Origin: Plantactinospora mayteni
GTDB lineage: Bacteria; Actinomycetota; Actinomycetes; Mycobacteriales; Micromonosporaceae
Assembly: GCF_016862935.1 (NCBI RefSeq)
Contig: NZ_BONX01000023.1
Span: forward strand, 1-64,000
Direction of reading: 5' to 3'
DNA: 64,000 bases
In this document: positions 33,974-42,393 of the stretch, piece after piece
Layout: the number at the start of each line of letters is the position of its first letter
How positions within the stretch are numbered: the stretch's first letter is position 1
Program-made: the position numbers and the translations under genes
Notes under the pieces: generated by a model
Told to the model about the DNA's origin: nothing
The model's input: the letters and a program-made list of their open reading frames with translations, nothing else
Database searches by the model: none

Positions 33974-34034
33974 GTAAACTCACCGGCGGCCGTCCCGCCC
34001 CGGGAAGCCGGCCCCGACCCCGGGAAGGAACCCG

Positions 34035-34064
34035 ATGACCCCACCCCGCGCGGCGACCGCGTGA
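34035..34064 (+). CDS. Possible 9-codon leader ORF coupled to the TPR-YbjN gene
   Basis: ATG at 34035, preceded by the only good ribosome site (ggaagg), opens a 9-codon ORF reading MTPPRAATA. Its TGA overlaps the GTG start of the next gene as GTGA. The main gene lacks its own ribosome site, so ribosomes probably arrive through this leader. Confidence 0.45.
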   Translation: MTPPRAATA

Positions 34065-35908
34065 CCCGGGACGAGTTGCTCGCCGCGCTGGCGGACGCCC
34101 GGGACCGGCCGGACGACGGGGCCAAGGTCGCCGAACTGGACCGGATCGTCGCGTACGCCGACGCCGGCCGGGACGTCCGGGTCGGCTTCGCGGCCCGGCT
34201 GGCCCTGGTCGAGGTGCACCGGCAGGTCGAACCGTGGCGGATGCTCTCGCCGGTGCGCTGGTGCCTCGACGTCGTCGACGGTGCACCGGGAAGGTTCGAC
34301 CCCACCGACACCGCCCGGCTGCCCGGCTACCACCGGGAGGCGGTGGCCGCGCTCTGCGGTACCTCCCGGATCGGGCTGGCCCGCGCCGGTGCCGCCCTCG
34401 ACGACCTGGAGCGGCGACTCGGGGCGGCCGGGCAGAGCCGGCGGCCGGCGTACGCGCTGCGCTGCCGGATCGCCGATCATGTCGGTGCCGAGTCGACCGC
34501 CCGACGGTGGCTGGTGCGGTGGCGGGCCGCACCCCGGGACGAGTTCGGGGGCTGCCTCGCCTGCGAGCCGGCCGACCAGGCGAGGCTGCTGACCGGCTGG
34601 GGCCGGTGGACCGAGGCGGTCGAGATCGTCGAGCCGGTGCTCGCCGGCACGCTGTGCTGCCCCGACCAGCCGGAGCGGGCGCTCGGCACGATCCAGTTGG
34701 CGTACCTGCGGCTCGGCCGTCACGACGAGGCCGCCGACGCACACGTACGCGCCTACCGGCGGCACCGGCGGGAGCGGGCCGGCTTTCCGTTCCTCGCCGA
34801 CCACCTGCGGTTCTGCGCGCTCGCCGGTCACCACGACCGTGGGCTGGAGATCCTCGCCCGGCACCTGCCCGAGCTGGACCGCCCACCCGACGAGGCGTCC
34901 GCGCTGGAGTTCGCCGCCGCCGGGGCGCTGCTCTGCCGGCTGGCCGGCCCGGCCGGCTTCGCACGACACCCGATCCACCGACCCGGGTACGCCGGGCGGC
35001 ACGCCGCCGAGCTGACCGTCACGGCGCTCGGCCGCGAGCTGACGGCCAGCGCCGAGGACCTGGCGGGCCGGTTCGACGCCCGCAACGGGACGAGCCACCA
35101 GTCCGGCCGGATCGCCTCCTGGCTGGCCGAACGCCCACTACCCGGCCCGATACCCCTACCGCCGGAGCCGGCGACCGAGCCGGAGCGAGCAATCGCCTCC
35201 GAGCCGGAGCCGGCGACCGAGCCGGAGCCGGCGACCGAGCCGGAGCCGGCGACCGAGCCGGAGCCGGCGGCGAACCCGGAGCCAGGGGCCGGGGCGAAGG
35301 CGACAGCGAAGCCGACAACGGCGACCGAGCGGAGAACGACGGCGAAGCCACCAGCCGAGCCGAGGACGGCAGTCGAGTTGGAGCGGACGGCCGGGCCGAC
35401 CGCGATCGAGCCGGCGAGCGAGCCTCGAAGGAGGGCTGACTTTCGAACGGCGGCCGAGCCGGAGCCGTTGGTGTGCCGAGGCCGGGGCGACGGGCTCGCG
35501 GTGGTCGGGCCGCTGACCGTGGCGGCGATCGTGGACGTGCTGCGGGACCGGGCGGACCAGCACGTACTCGGTCCGGCGGGCACGGTCGGCGGCCGGTGGG
35601 GCGACGCGCTGATCGAGTTCCAGCGGTTGGGTGAGCGGGGCGAGATCCTGCACGCCCGGGTGACCGCCGGGCGCCGGCTGCCGGCGGAGCGGCTCGCCGA
35701 GGCGTACGAGTTCTGCAACGCCTGGAACCACGACCGGCTGCTGCCCAAGGCGTACGTCCTCGATCTCGGTGCGGGGGAACTGGTGCTGGCCGGCGACGTC
35801 AGCACCGACCTGGAGCACGGCGTCGCCGCCGGTCAACTCGCCGTACTGGTCAACGCGACCCTCGCCAGCGGAGCCGCCTACGCTGCCGCGGTGGCCGCCC
35901 TGCCCTGA
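34061..35908 (+). CDS. TPR-like plus YbjN domain protein with PEPAT repeats
   Basis: A 615-residue protein. Residues ~1-350 are helical repeats of the tetratricopeptide type (GWGRWTEAVEIVEPVLAG, LRLGRHDEAADAHVRAYRRH, LAGHHDRGLEILARHLPELD). Residues ~365-470 are a charged low-complexity linker with EPEPAT hexapeptide repeats. Residues ~475-615 are a YbjN domain closely resembling the preceding gene (EAYEFCNAWNHDRLLPKAYV, VSTDLEHGVAAGQLAVLV). GTG at 34061 overlaps a 9-codon leader ORF. Its 3' end overlaps the convergent DUF2784 gene by 59 bp. The role is unknown; the architecture suggests a scaffold or chaperone. Confidence 0.75.
   Translation: MTRDELLAALADARDRPDDGAKVAELDRIVAYADAGRDVRVGFAARLALVEVHRQVEPWRMLSPVRWCLDVVDGAPGRFDPTDTARLPGYHREAVAALCGTSRIGLARAGAALDDLERRLGAAGQSRRPAYALRCRIADHVGAESTARRWLVRWRAAPRDEFGGCLACEPADQARLLTGWGRWTEAVEIVEPVLAGTLCCPDQPERALGTIQLAYLRLGRHDEAADAHVRAYRRHRRERAGFPFLADHLRFCALAGHHDRGLEILARHLPELDRPPDEASALEFAAAGALLCRLAGPAGFARHPIHRPGYAGRHAAELTVTALGRELTASAEDLAGRFDARNGTSHQSGRIASWLAERPLPGPIPLPPEPATEPERAIASEPEPATEPEPATEPEPATEPEPAANPEPGAGAKATAKPTTATERRTTAKPPAEPRTAVELERTAGPTAIEPASEPRRRADFRTAAEPEPLVCRGRGDGLAVVGPLTVAAIVDVLRDRADQHVLGPAGTVGGRWGDALIEFQRLGERGEILHARVTAGRRLPAERLAEAYEFCNAWNHDRLLPKAYVLDLGAGELVLAGDVSTDLEHGVAAGQLAVLVNATLASGAAYAAAVAALP
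35194..35280. repeat. 18-bp in-frame EPEPAT repeat in the TPR-YbjN gene
   Basis: Consecutive 18-bp units gagccggagccggcgacc encode EPEPAT four times, in the linker between the helical-repeat and YbjN domains. Confidence 0.9.
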
Positions 35909-36302
35909 GCCGCTGGAACAGGCCGAACCGCTGGAACAAGCCGAAACGTTGGAGCAGCCTGAGTCGCTGGAGCAGGCCGAGCCAGGAGAGCAGGACCAGC
36001 ACGGCGACCAGTGCCTGGGCGAGCGCGGCGTACCGCTCGGGGTAGATCACGCCCTCGATGTAGCGGTCGATGAAGCCCCGCCCGACGCCGGATTCGCCGG
36101 CCCGACGCCGCGCCCAGTGCTCGAGGTAGGTCAGCGGGCAGACCAGTTGGGCGGCGGTCACCAGCACGCCCCAGGCGGCGGCACCGAGATGCGCCCAGAT
36201 CGTCCTCGGCCAGCGCCAGGCGAGGAACCCGCCGAGCACCAGATAGGCCAGGAAGCCGAAGTGCAGCGTCAGGACCAGCGTGACCAACAACCGGTAACCC
36301 AT
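35850..36302 (-). CDS. DUF2784 family membrane protein
   Basis: A 150-residue protein. It has an N-terminal helix (LLVTLVLTLHFGFLAYLVLG), then WRWPRTIWAHLGAAAWGVLV, LVCPLTYLEHWAR and GFIDRYIEGVIYPERYAA, all hallmarks of DUF2784. The usual family ends after the next helix (AQALVAVLVLLSWLG). Here a tail of six-residue repeats (LLQRLR, LLQRFG, LFQRFG) and a basic end run into the 3' end of the convergent TPR-YbjN gene. ATG at 36302 begins MGYRLLVTLV. Function unknown. Confidence 0.78.
   Translation of the reverse strand: MGYRLLVTLVLTLHFGFLAYLVLGGFLAWRWPRTIWAHLGAAAWGVLVTAAQLVCPLTYLEHWARRRAGESGVGRGFIDRYIEGVIYPERYAALAQALVAVLVLLSWLGLLQRLRLLQRFGLFQRFGLFQRLRAGRPPRQRRRLRWRGSR
35907..35996. repeat. 18-bp tandem array at convergent gene ends
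   Basis: Five 18-bp units of the form gagccgctggaacaggcc start at 35907, 35925, 35943, 35961 and 35979. The array begins within the TPR-YbjN stop codon and is read through on the other strand as the six-residue repeats at the C-terminus of the DUF2784 protein. Confidence 0.9.
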
Positions 36303-36463
36303 CGCCGCCTCCCGGACAAAGGCTACCCAGCCGGGCGGCCGGCGGACCGGGTACGGATACTCAGCCCGCCGGCCGGCGCTCTCGACTCGTCGCCGCGCCC
36401 GGCTACCTCAGCCCAGGTCGGCTACTCAGTGCAGGTCGGCTACCTCGGTTCGGATCGGCTGCC

Positions 36464-38113
36464 TCAGCGCACCGAGAAGCCGAGGGTGTAGTCGCCGGAG
36501 CCGCGCCGGGCCTCCACCCGGTAGCGGTAGAAGCCGGCGCTGCCGCTGTAGGAGATCTGCTCGTCCGCGGTCGGCCCGTCGGAGACAGCGACGGTACGCC
36601 AGCCGCCCCGGCTCCACTTCTGGAGTACCAGGTCGAAGTTGGCCCCGGACGGCCCGTCCAGGCAGCCGACCTGCCGACCGTGCCCGGCCCGGAAGTAACG
36701 ACCGGCGGGCTGTACCTGCCGGCTCCCGGCCCCGAGGGTGGCGGCCTTCAGCGCCTTGTGCTCGGCGCACTCCGAACCCGGCGGCGGGCTCGGCGGCTCG
36801 GTCGCGGCCGGCGGCTCCGTCGCGGGCGGTTCGGTCGCGGCCGGCGGTTCGGTCGCGGGCGGCTCGGTCCCGGCCGGCGGGTCGGCCGGGGGTGCTCCCG
36901 GTCCGTTCGCCGTGGTGACCAGGGTGAGCTCGTTGACGTCGAGGATCTCGGTCAGCGGCTGGAAGAAGGTGGTGCCGCCGACGGTGCAGTCGCCGGAGCC
37001 GCCCGAGGTGACCCCCTGGGCCTGGTCGCCAGACATCCAGGAGCCGCCGGAGTCGCCCGGCTCGGCGCAGACGTTCGTCCGGGTCAGCCCGGTGACCGTA
37101 CCCTCCGGGTAGACGACCGTCGCGTTCAGCGCCTCGACGACCCCGCACCGGGCACCCGTGGTGGCGCCGAACCGGCAGATCGAGCTGCCGACCGGTGCCT
37201 CCTGCCCACCGGCGACGCTGATGGTGCCGCCGTCGAAGTCGTTGACCACCGGCTGCGGTACCCAGTCGTCGTTGGTCTCCACCACGCCCCAGTCGTCGCC
37301 GGGGAACGAGGAGGCCGAGACGACACCCTGGGCGACCCCGTCCGGGCTGCTGGTGGTGGCACCCGGCGCTCCACAGTGGCCGGCCGTGACGAATCCGCCG
37401 ACGACCGAGAAGCCGATCGAGCACCGGGCCCGGTCGTCGATCACGTACGGGTCACCGCCGCGTACGTCGATCAGCGGCACCGGGGCCTCCGCCGAGGCGA
37501 CCACCTCGACCGCGCCCGCCGGGGCACCACTGGTCCGGACGAACCGCCGCACGTCGGCTTCGGTACCGGGCTGGGCGCGTACCACGACGCGGTTGTTCGA
37601 CACGTCGACGTACCAGCCGGCGACGTCCGGGGTGGCCTCGTCGGCGATCCGGTCCAGACTCGCCTTGACCGTGTCGAGCTGTCCGGCGTTCCGGGTGACC
37701 ACCTTCGGTTCGGCTCCGGCGGCGCGTACCCGGTCGGCAGCCGCCTGGTCGGTCACCGCCACCATCAACTGGTTGCCGTCGGCGGCGAGCCAGGTGCCGC
37801 CGTAACCGGCCCCGAGTTCGGTACGCAGCCGCTGCGTGGTCCCGCGGGCCCACTGCTCCCGGTCCAGCCGGGCCCGCGCCTGGGCCTCGGTCAGCGACAG
37901 GTCCCGGGCCAGTGCGTCGACGATCTGCCGGGACGGCCCGGACGGCGTCCGCTCCGATCTCGGCGGGTCCTCCCCGGCCAGTGCCGGCCAGGTCACCGCC
38001 GCCAGACCGGCGACGGTCGCCACCGTCACGCCGATCGCGATTCCCCGCCGCTGTGCCGTACTCCGCCGACTGACCGTGCCTCGCCGGCTCCGCGTCGCGC
38101 GTCCGCGATCCAT
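36464..38113 (-). CDS. Secreted S1 family serine protease (streptogrisin-like)
   Basis: A 549-residue preproprotease. A basic N-terminus and hydrophobic segment (~22-46) form a signal peptide ending near ALA-GE. Residues ~60-205 are an alpha-lytic-type pro-domain. The mature protease has the triad H246 (VTAGHCG), D274 (PGDDWGVV) and S355 (EPGDSGGSW), with paired cysteines. A threonine/proline linker of EPPAT repeats (~415-445) joins a C-terminal ~100-residue beta domain. ATG at 38113 has a GGAGG site. It is predicted to be exported and self-processed. It interrupts the otherwise conserved ftsK-to-RNase J neighbourhood. Confidence 0.92.
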   Translation of the reverse strand: MDRGRATRSRRGTVSRRSTAQRRGIAIGVTVATVAGLAAVTWPALAGEDPPRSERTPSGPSRQIVDALARDLSLTEAQARARLDREQWARGTTQRLRTELGAGYGGTWLAADGNQLMVAVTDQAAADRVRAAGAEPKVVTRNAGQLDTVKASLDRIADEATPDVAGWYVDVSNNRVVVRAQPGTEADVRRFVRTSGAPAGAVEVVASAEAPVPLIDVRGGDPYVIDDRARCSIGFSVVGGFVTAGHCGAPGATTSSPDGVAQGVVSASSFPGDDWGVVETNDDWVPQPVVNDFDGGTISVAGGQEAPVGSSICRFGATTGARCGVVEALNATVVYPEGTVTGLTRTNVCAEPGDSGGSWMSGDQAQGVTSGGSGDCTVGGTTFFQPLTEILDVNELTLVTTANGPGAPPADPPAGTEPPATEPPAATEPPATEPPAATEPPSPPPGSECAEHKALKAATLGAGSRQVQPAGRYFRAGHGRQVGCLDGPSGANFDLVLQKWSRGGWRTVAVSDGPTADEQISYSGSAGFYRYRVEARRGSGDYTLGFSVR

Positions 38114-38260
38114 CGATCGCCTCCTTCACCATCGGGCAGCCCGCGGGAAGGTACGGCCGGCGGCCGGCCGACGATGAACGGATCGGTGATGGGCAATCTC
38201 ACAGCCGATCGGCTGAACCGGAGGCGGCTCTCGTCCGTATTACCCGGAACGGCGACGACT

Positions 38261-38300
38261 GTGCGGAAGGGCCCTTCCGCACGTTTTCCGCGCGGAAGGA
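38261..38300. terminator. Overlapping palindromes between the S1 protease gene and RNase J
   Basis: A perfect 22-bp palindrome (arms gtgcggaaggg and cccttccgcac, 38261-38282) is followed by gtttt and a second palindrome ttccgcgcggaa. The middle arm can pair with either side, so two alternative hairpins are possible. It lies in the 297-bp gap after RNase J and before the protease start; it may terminate the thyX-dapA-rnj transcript. Confidence 0.55.
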
Positions 38301-38305
38301 CCCGG

Positions 38306-38393
38306 CCCGACAAACTCGAAGCTGCTGGTGGCCCGACAACTCTCCCGACAACTCGAAGCCGCTGGTCTCCCGACGACTCGAAGCTGCTGGTCG
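38306..38393. repeat. 25-bp imperfect repeat next to the RNase J stop
   Basis: Units containing cgacaactcgaagctgctgg or close variants start at 38306, 38344 and 38369, with a truncated unit at 38332. The array ends 18 bp before the RNase J stop codon (38411). Confidence 0.82.
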
Positions 38394-38410
38394 ACGCTGT
38401 GCGGCGCGGG

Positions 38411-40099
38411 TCAGACCTCGACCACGGTCGGGACGATCATCGGACGCCGCCGGTACGCGTCGTTCACCCAGCGGCCCACCGTACGGCGGACGATCTGCTG
38501 CAACTGGTGCGGATCGGTGATGCCCTCGGTGGCCGCCCGGCCCAGCGCCTCGGTGATCAGCGGGATCACCGGGTTGAACGCGTCCGGGTCGTCGGAGAAG
38601 CCCTTGGCGGAGACGGTGGGACCGCCGACCACCTTGCCGGTGACCGAGTCGACCACCACGGTCGCCGAGATGAACCCGCCGTCGCCGAGGATGCGCCGCT
38701 CGGTGAGGAGCGACTCGCCGACGTCACCGACGGCGAGTCCGTCGACGTAGACGTACCGGCTCTTGAGGTGCCCGACCACCCGGGCGTGCCCCTCGACCAG
38801 GTCCACGACGTCGCCGTCCTCGCAGAGCACCACCCGGTCGGCGGCGACCCCGGACTCGATGCCGAGCCGGGCGTGCGCGCGCAGGTGCCGCCACTCGCCG
38901 TGTACCGGCATGAGGTTGCTCGGCCGGACCACGTTGAGCAGGTAGAGCAGTTCACCGGCCGGGGCGTGCCCGGAGACGTGCACCTTGGCCACGTCCTTGT
39001 GGATCACGGTGGCACCGGCCCGGGAGAGCTGGTTGATCACCCGGTAGACCGAGGTCTCGTTGCCCGGCACCAGCGAGCTGGCCAGCACCACCGTGTCGCC
39101 CGGGGCGACCGTGATGTGCCGGTGGTCGCCGGTGGCCATCCGGCCCAGCGCGCTCATCGGCTCGCCCTGCGAACCGGTCGACATCAGCACGATCTGGTCC
39201 GGCGGCAGCGCGGTCGCCTCGTCCAGCCCGACGACCAGGCCGGGCTCGATGCGGAGCAGCCCGAGGTCGCGGGCGATGCCCATGTTGCGGACCATCGACC
39301 GGCCGATGAAGGTGACCTTGCGGCCGTGCTCGGCGGCCGAGTCCAGCACCTGCTGCACCCGGTGCACGTGCGAGGCGAACGAGGCGACGATGATCCGGCC
39401 GCGCGCCTTGGCGAAGATCGAGTCGAGTACCGGCCCGATCTCCCGCTCCGAGCTGACGAAGCCGGGGATCTCGGCGTTTGTCGAGTCGGAGAGCAGCAGG
39501 TCGACGCCTTCCGCGCCGAGCCGGGCGAACCCGGCCAGATCGGTGATCCGGCCGTCCAGCGGGAGCTGGTCCATCTTGAAGTCGCCGGTGTGCAGCACCA
39601 GCCCGGCCGGGGTCCGGACGGCCACCGCGAGGGCGTCCGGGATCGAGTGGTTGACCGCGAAGAACTCGCACTCGAACGGGCCCAGCCGCTCCCGACCGCC
39701 CTCCCGCACCGTCAGCGTGTACGGCTCGATCCGCCGCTCGGCCAGCTTCGCCTCGACCAGGGCGAGGGTGAACTGCGAACCGACCAGCGGAATGTCCGGT
39801 TTGTGGGCGAGCAGGTACGGTACCGCCCCGATGTGATCCTCGTGCCCGTGCGTCAGCACGATCGCCTGTACGTCGGCGAGCCGGTCCAGGATCGGCGCGA
39901 AGTCCGGCAGGATCAGGTCGACACCGGGCTGCTCGACGTCGGGGAAGAGCACCCCGCAGTCGACGATCAGCAACTTGCCGTCGTATTCGAAGACGGTCAT
40001 GTTCCGCCCGATGGCGCCGAGCCCGCCCAGCGGCACGATCCGGAGCCCGCCCTCGGGCAGCGGCGGCGGCAGCTCCAGCTCAATTCCCGGCTGGCTCAT
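38411..40099 (-). CDS. rnj: Ribonuclease J
   Basis: A 562-residue metallo-beta-lactamase/beta-CASP nuclease. Zinc ligands are in H84-G-H86-E-D88-H89 (VLTHGHEDHIGA); further metal residues are in FAVNHSIPD and LHTGDFKMDQ. The beta-CASP part carries SDSTNAEIPGF, VASFASHVHRVQQ, MSTGSQGEPMSAL and HVSGHAPAGEL. It has both endonuclease and 5'-to-3' exonuclease activity in RNA processing and decay. ATG at 40099 (MSQPGIELELPPPLP) has GAGG upstream; ATG at 40114 is an in-frame alternative. It follows dapA by 82 bp, as in mycobacteria. Confidence 0.95.
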   Translation of the reverse strand: MSQPGIELELPPPLPEGGLRIVPLGGLGAIGRNMTVFEYDGKLLIVDCGVLFPDVEQPGVDLILPDFAPILDRLADVQAIVLTHGHEDHIGAVPYLLAHKPDIPLVGSQFTLALVEAKLAERRIEPYTLTVREGGRERLGPFECEFFAVNHSIPDALAVAVRTPAGLVLHTGDFKMDQLPLDGRITDLAGFARLGAEGVDLLLSDSTNAEIPGFVSSEREIGPVLDSIFAKARGRIIVASFASHVHRVQQVLDSAAEHGRKVTFIGRSMVRNMGIARDLGLLRIEPGLVVGLDEATALPPDQIVLMSTGSQGEPMSALGRMATGDHRHITVAPGDTVVLASSLVPGNETSVYRVINQLSRAGATVIHKDVAKVHVSGHAPAGELLYLLNVVRPSNLMPVHGEWRHLRAHARLGIESGVAADRVVLCEDGDVVDLVEGHARVVGHLKSRYVYVDGLAVGDVGESLLTERRILGDGGFISATVVVDSVTGKVVGGPTVSAKGFSDDPDAFNPVIPLITEALGRAATEGITDPHQLQQIVRRTVGRWVNDAYRRRPMIVPTVVEV

Positions 40100-40181
40100 G
40101 CCGTCGCCTCGCATCCCCGTCCGCCGGCACGAACCCGCTCCGGCACGATCTCTCCGACTCCCGTCCGGTCCCCGACTCTCG

Positions 40182-41105
40182 TCACGGCAGTTCCAGCCCG
40201 GCGGCGGCGCAGTCCGCCCGCAACTGGGCGATCTCGTCGGAGGTGGCCTCCACCAGCGGCGGGCGTACCGGCCCGGCGGGCAGGCCCCGCGCGGCCAGCG
40301 CCGCCTTGACCAGGATGGTGCCCTGGGTACGGAAGATCCCGGTGAACAGCGGCAGCAGCCGCCGGTGCAGGGCCAGCGCCTCGGCGGTGGCACCCCGGTC
40401 GTACGCCTCGATCATCTGCTTGGCCAGCGCCCCGGTCAGGTGGGTCGAGGTGCCGACCAGGCCGACCCCGCCGATCGCGAGCGTGGAGAGCGTCAACGCG
40501 TCCTCGCCGGAGTAGTAGGCCAGGTCGGTCCGGCTGGTCACCGTCGAGCTGGCGACCAGGTCGCCCTTGGCGTCCTTCACCGCGACGATCCGCTCGTGGT
40601 CGGCGAGTCGCAGCAGGGTCTCGGTGGCGATCGGCACGCCGCTGCGGTGCGGGATGTCGTAGAGCATCACCGGCAGCGCGGTGGCGTCGGCCACCTCGGT
40701 GAAGTGCCGGACCAGCCCGGCCTGCGGCGGCTTGTTGTAGTACGGCGTGACCACCAGCAACCCGTGCGCCCCGGCCTTCTCGGCGGCACCGGCCAGCTCG
40801 ACGGTGTGCCGGGTGTCGTTCGTGCCGACCCCGGCGACCACCCGGGCCCGGTCGCCCACCGCCTCGACCACCGTGCGGATCAGCCGCTCCTTCTCCGCGT
40901 CCGTGGTGGTCGGCGACTCGCCGGTGGTCCCGTTCACGACCAGCGCGTCGTTGCCCTGCTCGTCCACCAGGTGGGCCGCGAGGCGGGCCGCGCCGTCGAG
41001 GTCCAGCGAGCCGTCCGGGGTGAACGGGGTCACCATCGCGGTGAGCAGGCGCCCGAACGGGCGGGGCGCCGCCCGGTCGGCGTTGGCAGGGTGGTGGTGG
41101 GTCAT
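40182..41105 (-). CDS. dapA: 4-hydroxy-tetrahydrodipicolinate synthase
   Basis: A 307-residue class I aldolase-type TIM barrel. VNGTTGESPTTT carries the threonines at 60-61. Y149 (VMLYDIPHRSG) and the Schiff-base lysine K177 (IVAVKDAKGD) are in place. It condenses pyruvate with aspartate semialdehyde in the lysine/diaminopimelate pathway. ATG at 41105 begins MTHHHPANADRA; the first 17 residues precede the family core. It is in the order thyX-dapA-rnj, with 46 bp to thyX. Confidence 0.94.
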   Translation of the reverse strand: MTHHHPANADRAAPRPFGRLLTAMVTPFTPDGSLDLDGAARLAAHLVDEQGNDALVVNGTTGESPTTTDAEKERLIRTVVEAVGDRARVVAGVGTNDTRHTVELAGAAEKAGAHGLLVVTPYYNKPPQAGLVRHFTEVADATALPVMLYDIPHRSGVPIATETLLRLADHERIVAVKDAKGDLVASSTVTSRTDLAYYSGEDALTLSTLAIGGVGLVGTSTHLTGALAKQMIEAYDRGATAEALALHRRLLPLFTGIFRTQGTILVKAALAARGLPAGPVRPPLVEATSDEIAQLRADCAAAGLELP

Positions 41106-41151
41106 GCGAACAACCTATCGGACTGCCGCCGCCCGACCGGCGGGGAAGGGT

Positions 41152-41895
41152 TCAGGACAACTGGGCGTACGGGCTGGTGGCGATCTCGGTGCCGTCCGGC
41201 AGCGCGCTGATGGTGAAGTCGCCGAAGACGTTCGGCGCGACGCGCTGGAGCTGCCGCAGACACTCGACGGCCAGCTCACGAATCTCGACGTCGGCACCCT
41301 CGGTGGCCCGCATCGCCACAAAGTGCCGCCAGGCGCGGTAGTTGCCGGTGACCACGATCCGGGTCTCGGTGGCGTTCGGCAGCACCGCCCGGGCGGCCTG
41401 TCGGGCCTGCTTGCGGCGCAGTGTCGGATTCTCCACGTCGGCGAAGCGCCGCTCCAGCCCCTCCAGCAGGTCGTTGTACGCCCGCAGGCTCGCCTCGCTC
41501 GCCTCCACGAACCGCTTGTGCAGCTCGGCGTCCTCGGCGATCACCGAGGGCTCCACCATCGCGGCCTCCCGCTCCGGCACATAGCGCTGGGAGAGCTGGG
41601 AGTAGGAGAAGTGCCGGTGGCGTACGAGTTCGTGGGTGAACGAGCGGGACACGCCGGTGAAGTAGAAGGTGACGGTGCCGTGCTCCAGTACGGAGAGGTG
41701 CTGGCTCTCCAGGATGTGCGCGAGGTAGCCCGCATTGGTCGCGGTGGCCGGGTTGGGCTTGCGCCACGACTGGTAGCAGGCCCGGCCGGCGAACTCGGCC
41801 AGCGCCTGGCCGCCGTCCGCGTCGGTCGACCACGGTACGTCCTCCGGTGTCTCGAAGTGCGTCCACGCGATGACCTTGACCTGGGGGACCACCAT
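41152..41895 (-). CDS. thyX: FAD-dependent thymidylate synthase ThyX
   Basis: A 247-residue protein as called. The ThyX motif [14 protein letters not shown] is intact, and [30 protein letters not shown] and [15 protein letters not shown] agree with the family. It makes dTMP from dUMP with methylenetetrahydrofolate, FAD and NADPH. The start is uncertain. ATG at 41895 ([11 protein letters not shown]) has GAGGA nine bases upstream and matches homologues. ATG at 41904 is in frame. ATG at 41934 overlaps the stop of a 72-codon upstream ORF (ATGA). Confidence 0.94.
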   Translation of the reverse strand: MVVPQVKVIAWTHFETPEDVPWSTDADGGQALAEFAGRACYQSWRKPNPATATNAGYLAHILESQHLSVLEHGTVTFYFTGVSRSFTHELVRHRHFSYSQLSQRYVPEREAAMVEPSVIAEDAELHKRFVEASEASLRAYNDLLEGLERRFADVENPTLRRKQARQAARAVLPNATETRIVVTGNYRAWRHFVAMRATEGADVEIRELAVECLRQLQRVAPNVFGDFTISALPDGTEIATSPYAQLS

Positions 41896-41930
41896 CTCCG
41901 GCATTCCTCGGACTCTAGTCTCCTCCGGCG

Positions 41931-42149
41931 TCATCCCCGACGACCCCCTACCGGGCCGGGAGCGCCGGGCCGGCGGCGGTGCCGGGGCAGGGGCCGGCCG
42001 AGCCGCCCGCCCCGGGTCGGATCGTCCGGCCAGCGCAGGTGGCCCGCTGGTGGACGGCGTCGGCGGAGCCAGGCCCGGGCGGTCGCGGTCGCCACGGCGG
42101 TGCCGAGGAGCAGCAACCCGGTTCCCCACAGTCGGGCACGATGAGGCAT
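41931..42149 (-). CDS. Possible small membrane protein upstream of thyX
   Basis: A 72-residue ORF. It begins [20 protein letters not shown], giving one membrane helix, followed by an arginine/proline-rich tail. GGAAGG lies about 11 bases before the ATG at 42149. The stop codon overlaps an in-frame upstream ATG of thyX as ATGA. No family was recognised and codon bias in so short a GC-rich frame is a weak guide, so it may be spurious. Confidence 0.4.
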   Translation of the reverse strand: MPHRARLWGTGLLLLGTAVATATARAWLRRRRPPAGHLRWPDDPTRGGRLGRPLPRHRRRPGAPGPVGGRRG

Positions 42150-42393
42150 TCTGTCATCGACCTTCCACGATCAGTGATCTTCCTGACTGGTGGTCCTCCG
42201 CACCGACCTGGGCTTGCCGGCCGGCCGGTACGAAGGACCACGGCCCACCCGCCGGCCGGGAGGACCGGCGAGGAACCGCAGGTACTCTCGCCGGCCGGTC
42301 GACTGTCGGAAAAGAGCGCCGCCGCCCTACCCCCCGTGTTTCCGACAGGCACCGCCGCTGTCGGGTAACGCCCACCCGGCAAGGACGACCGAC

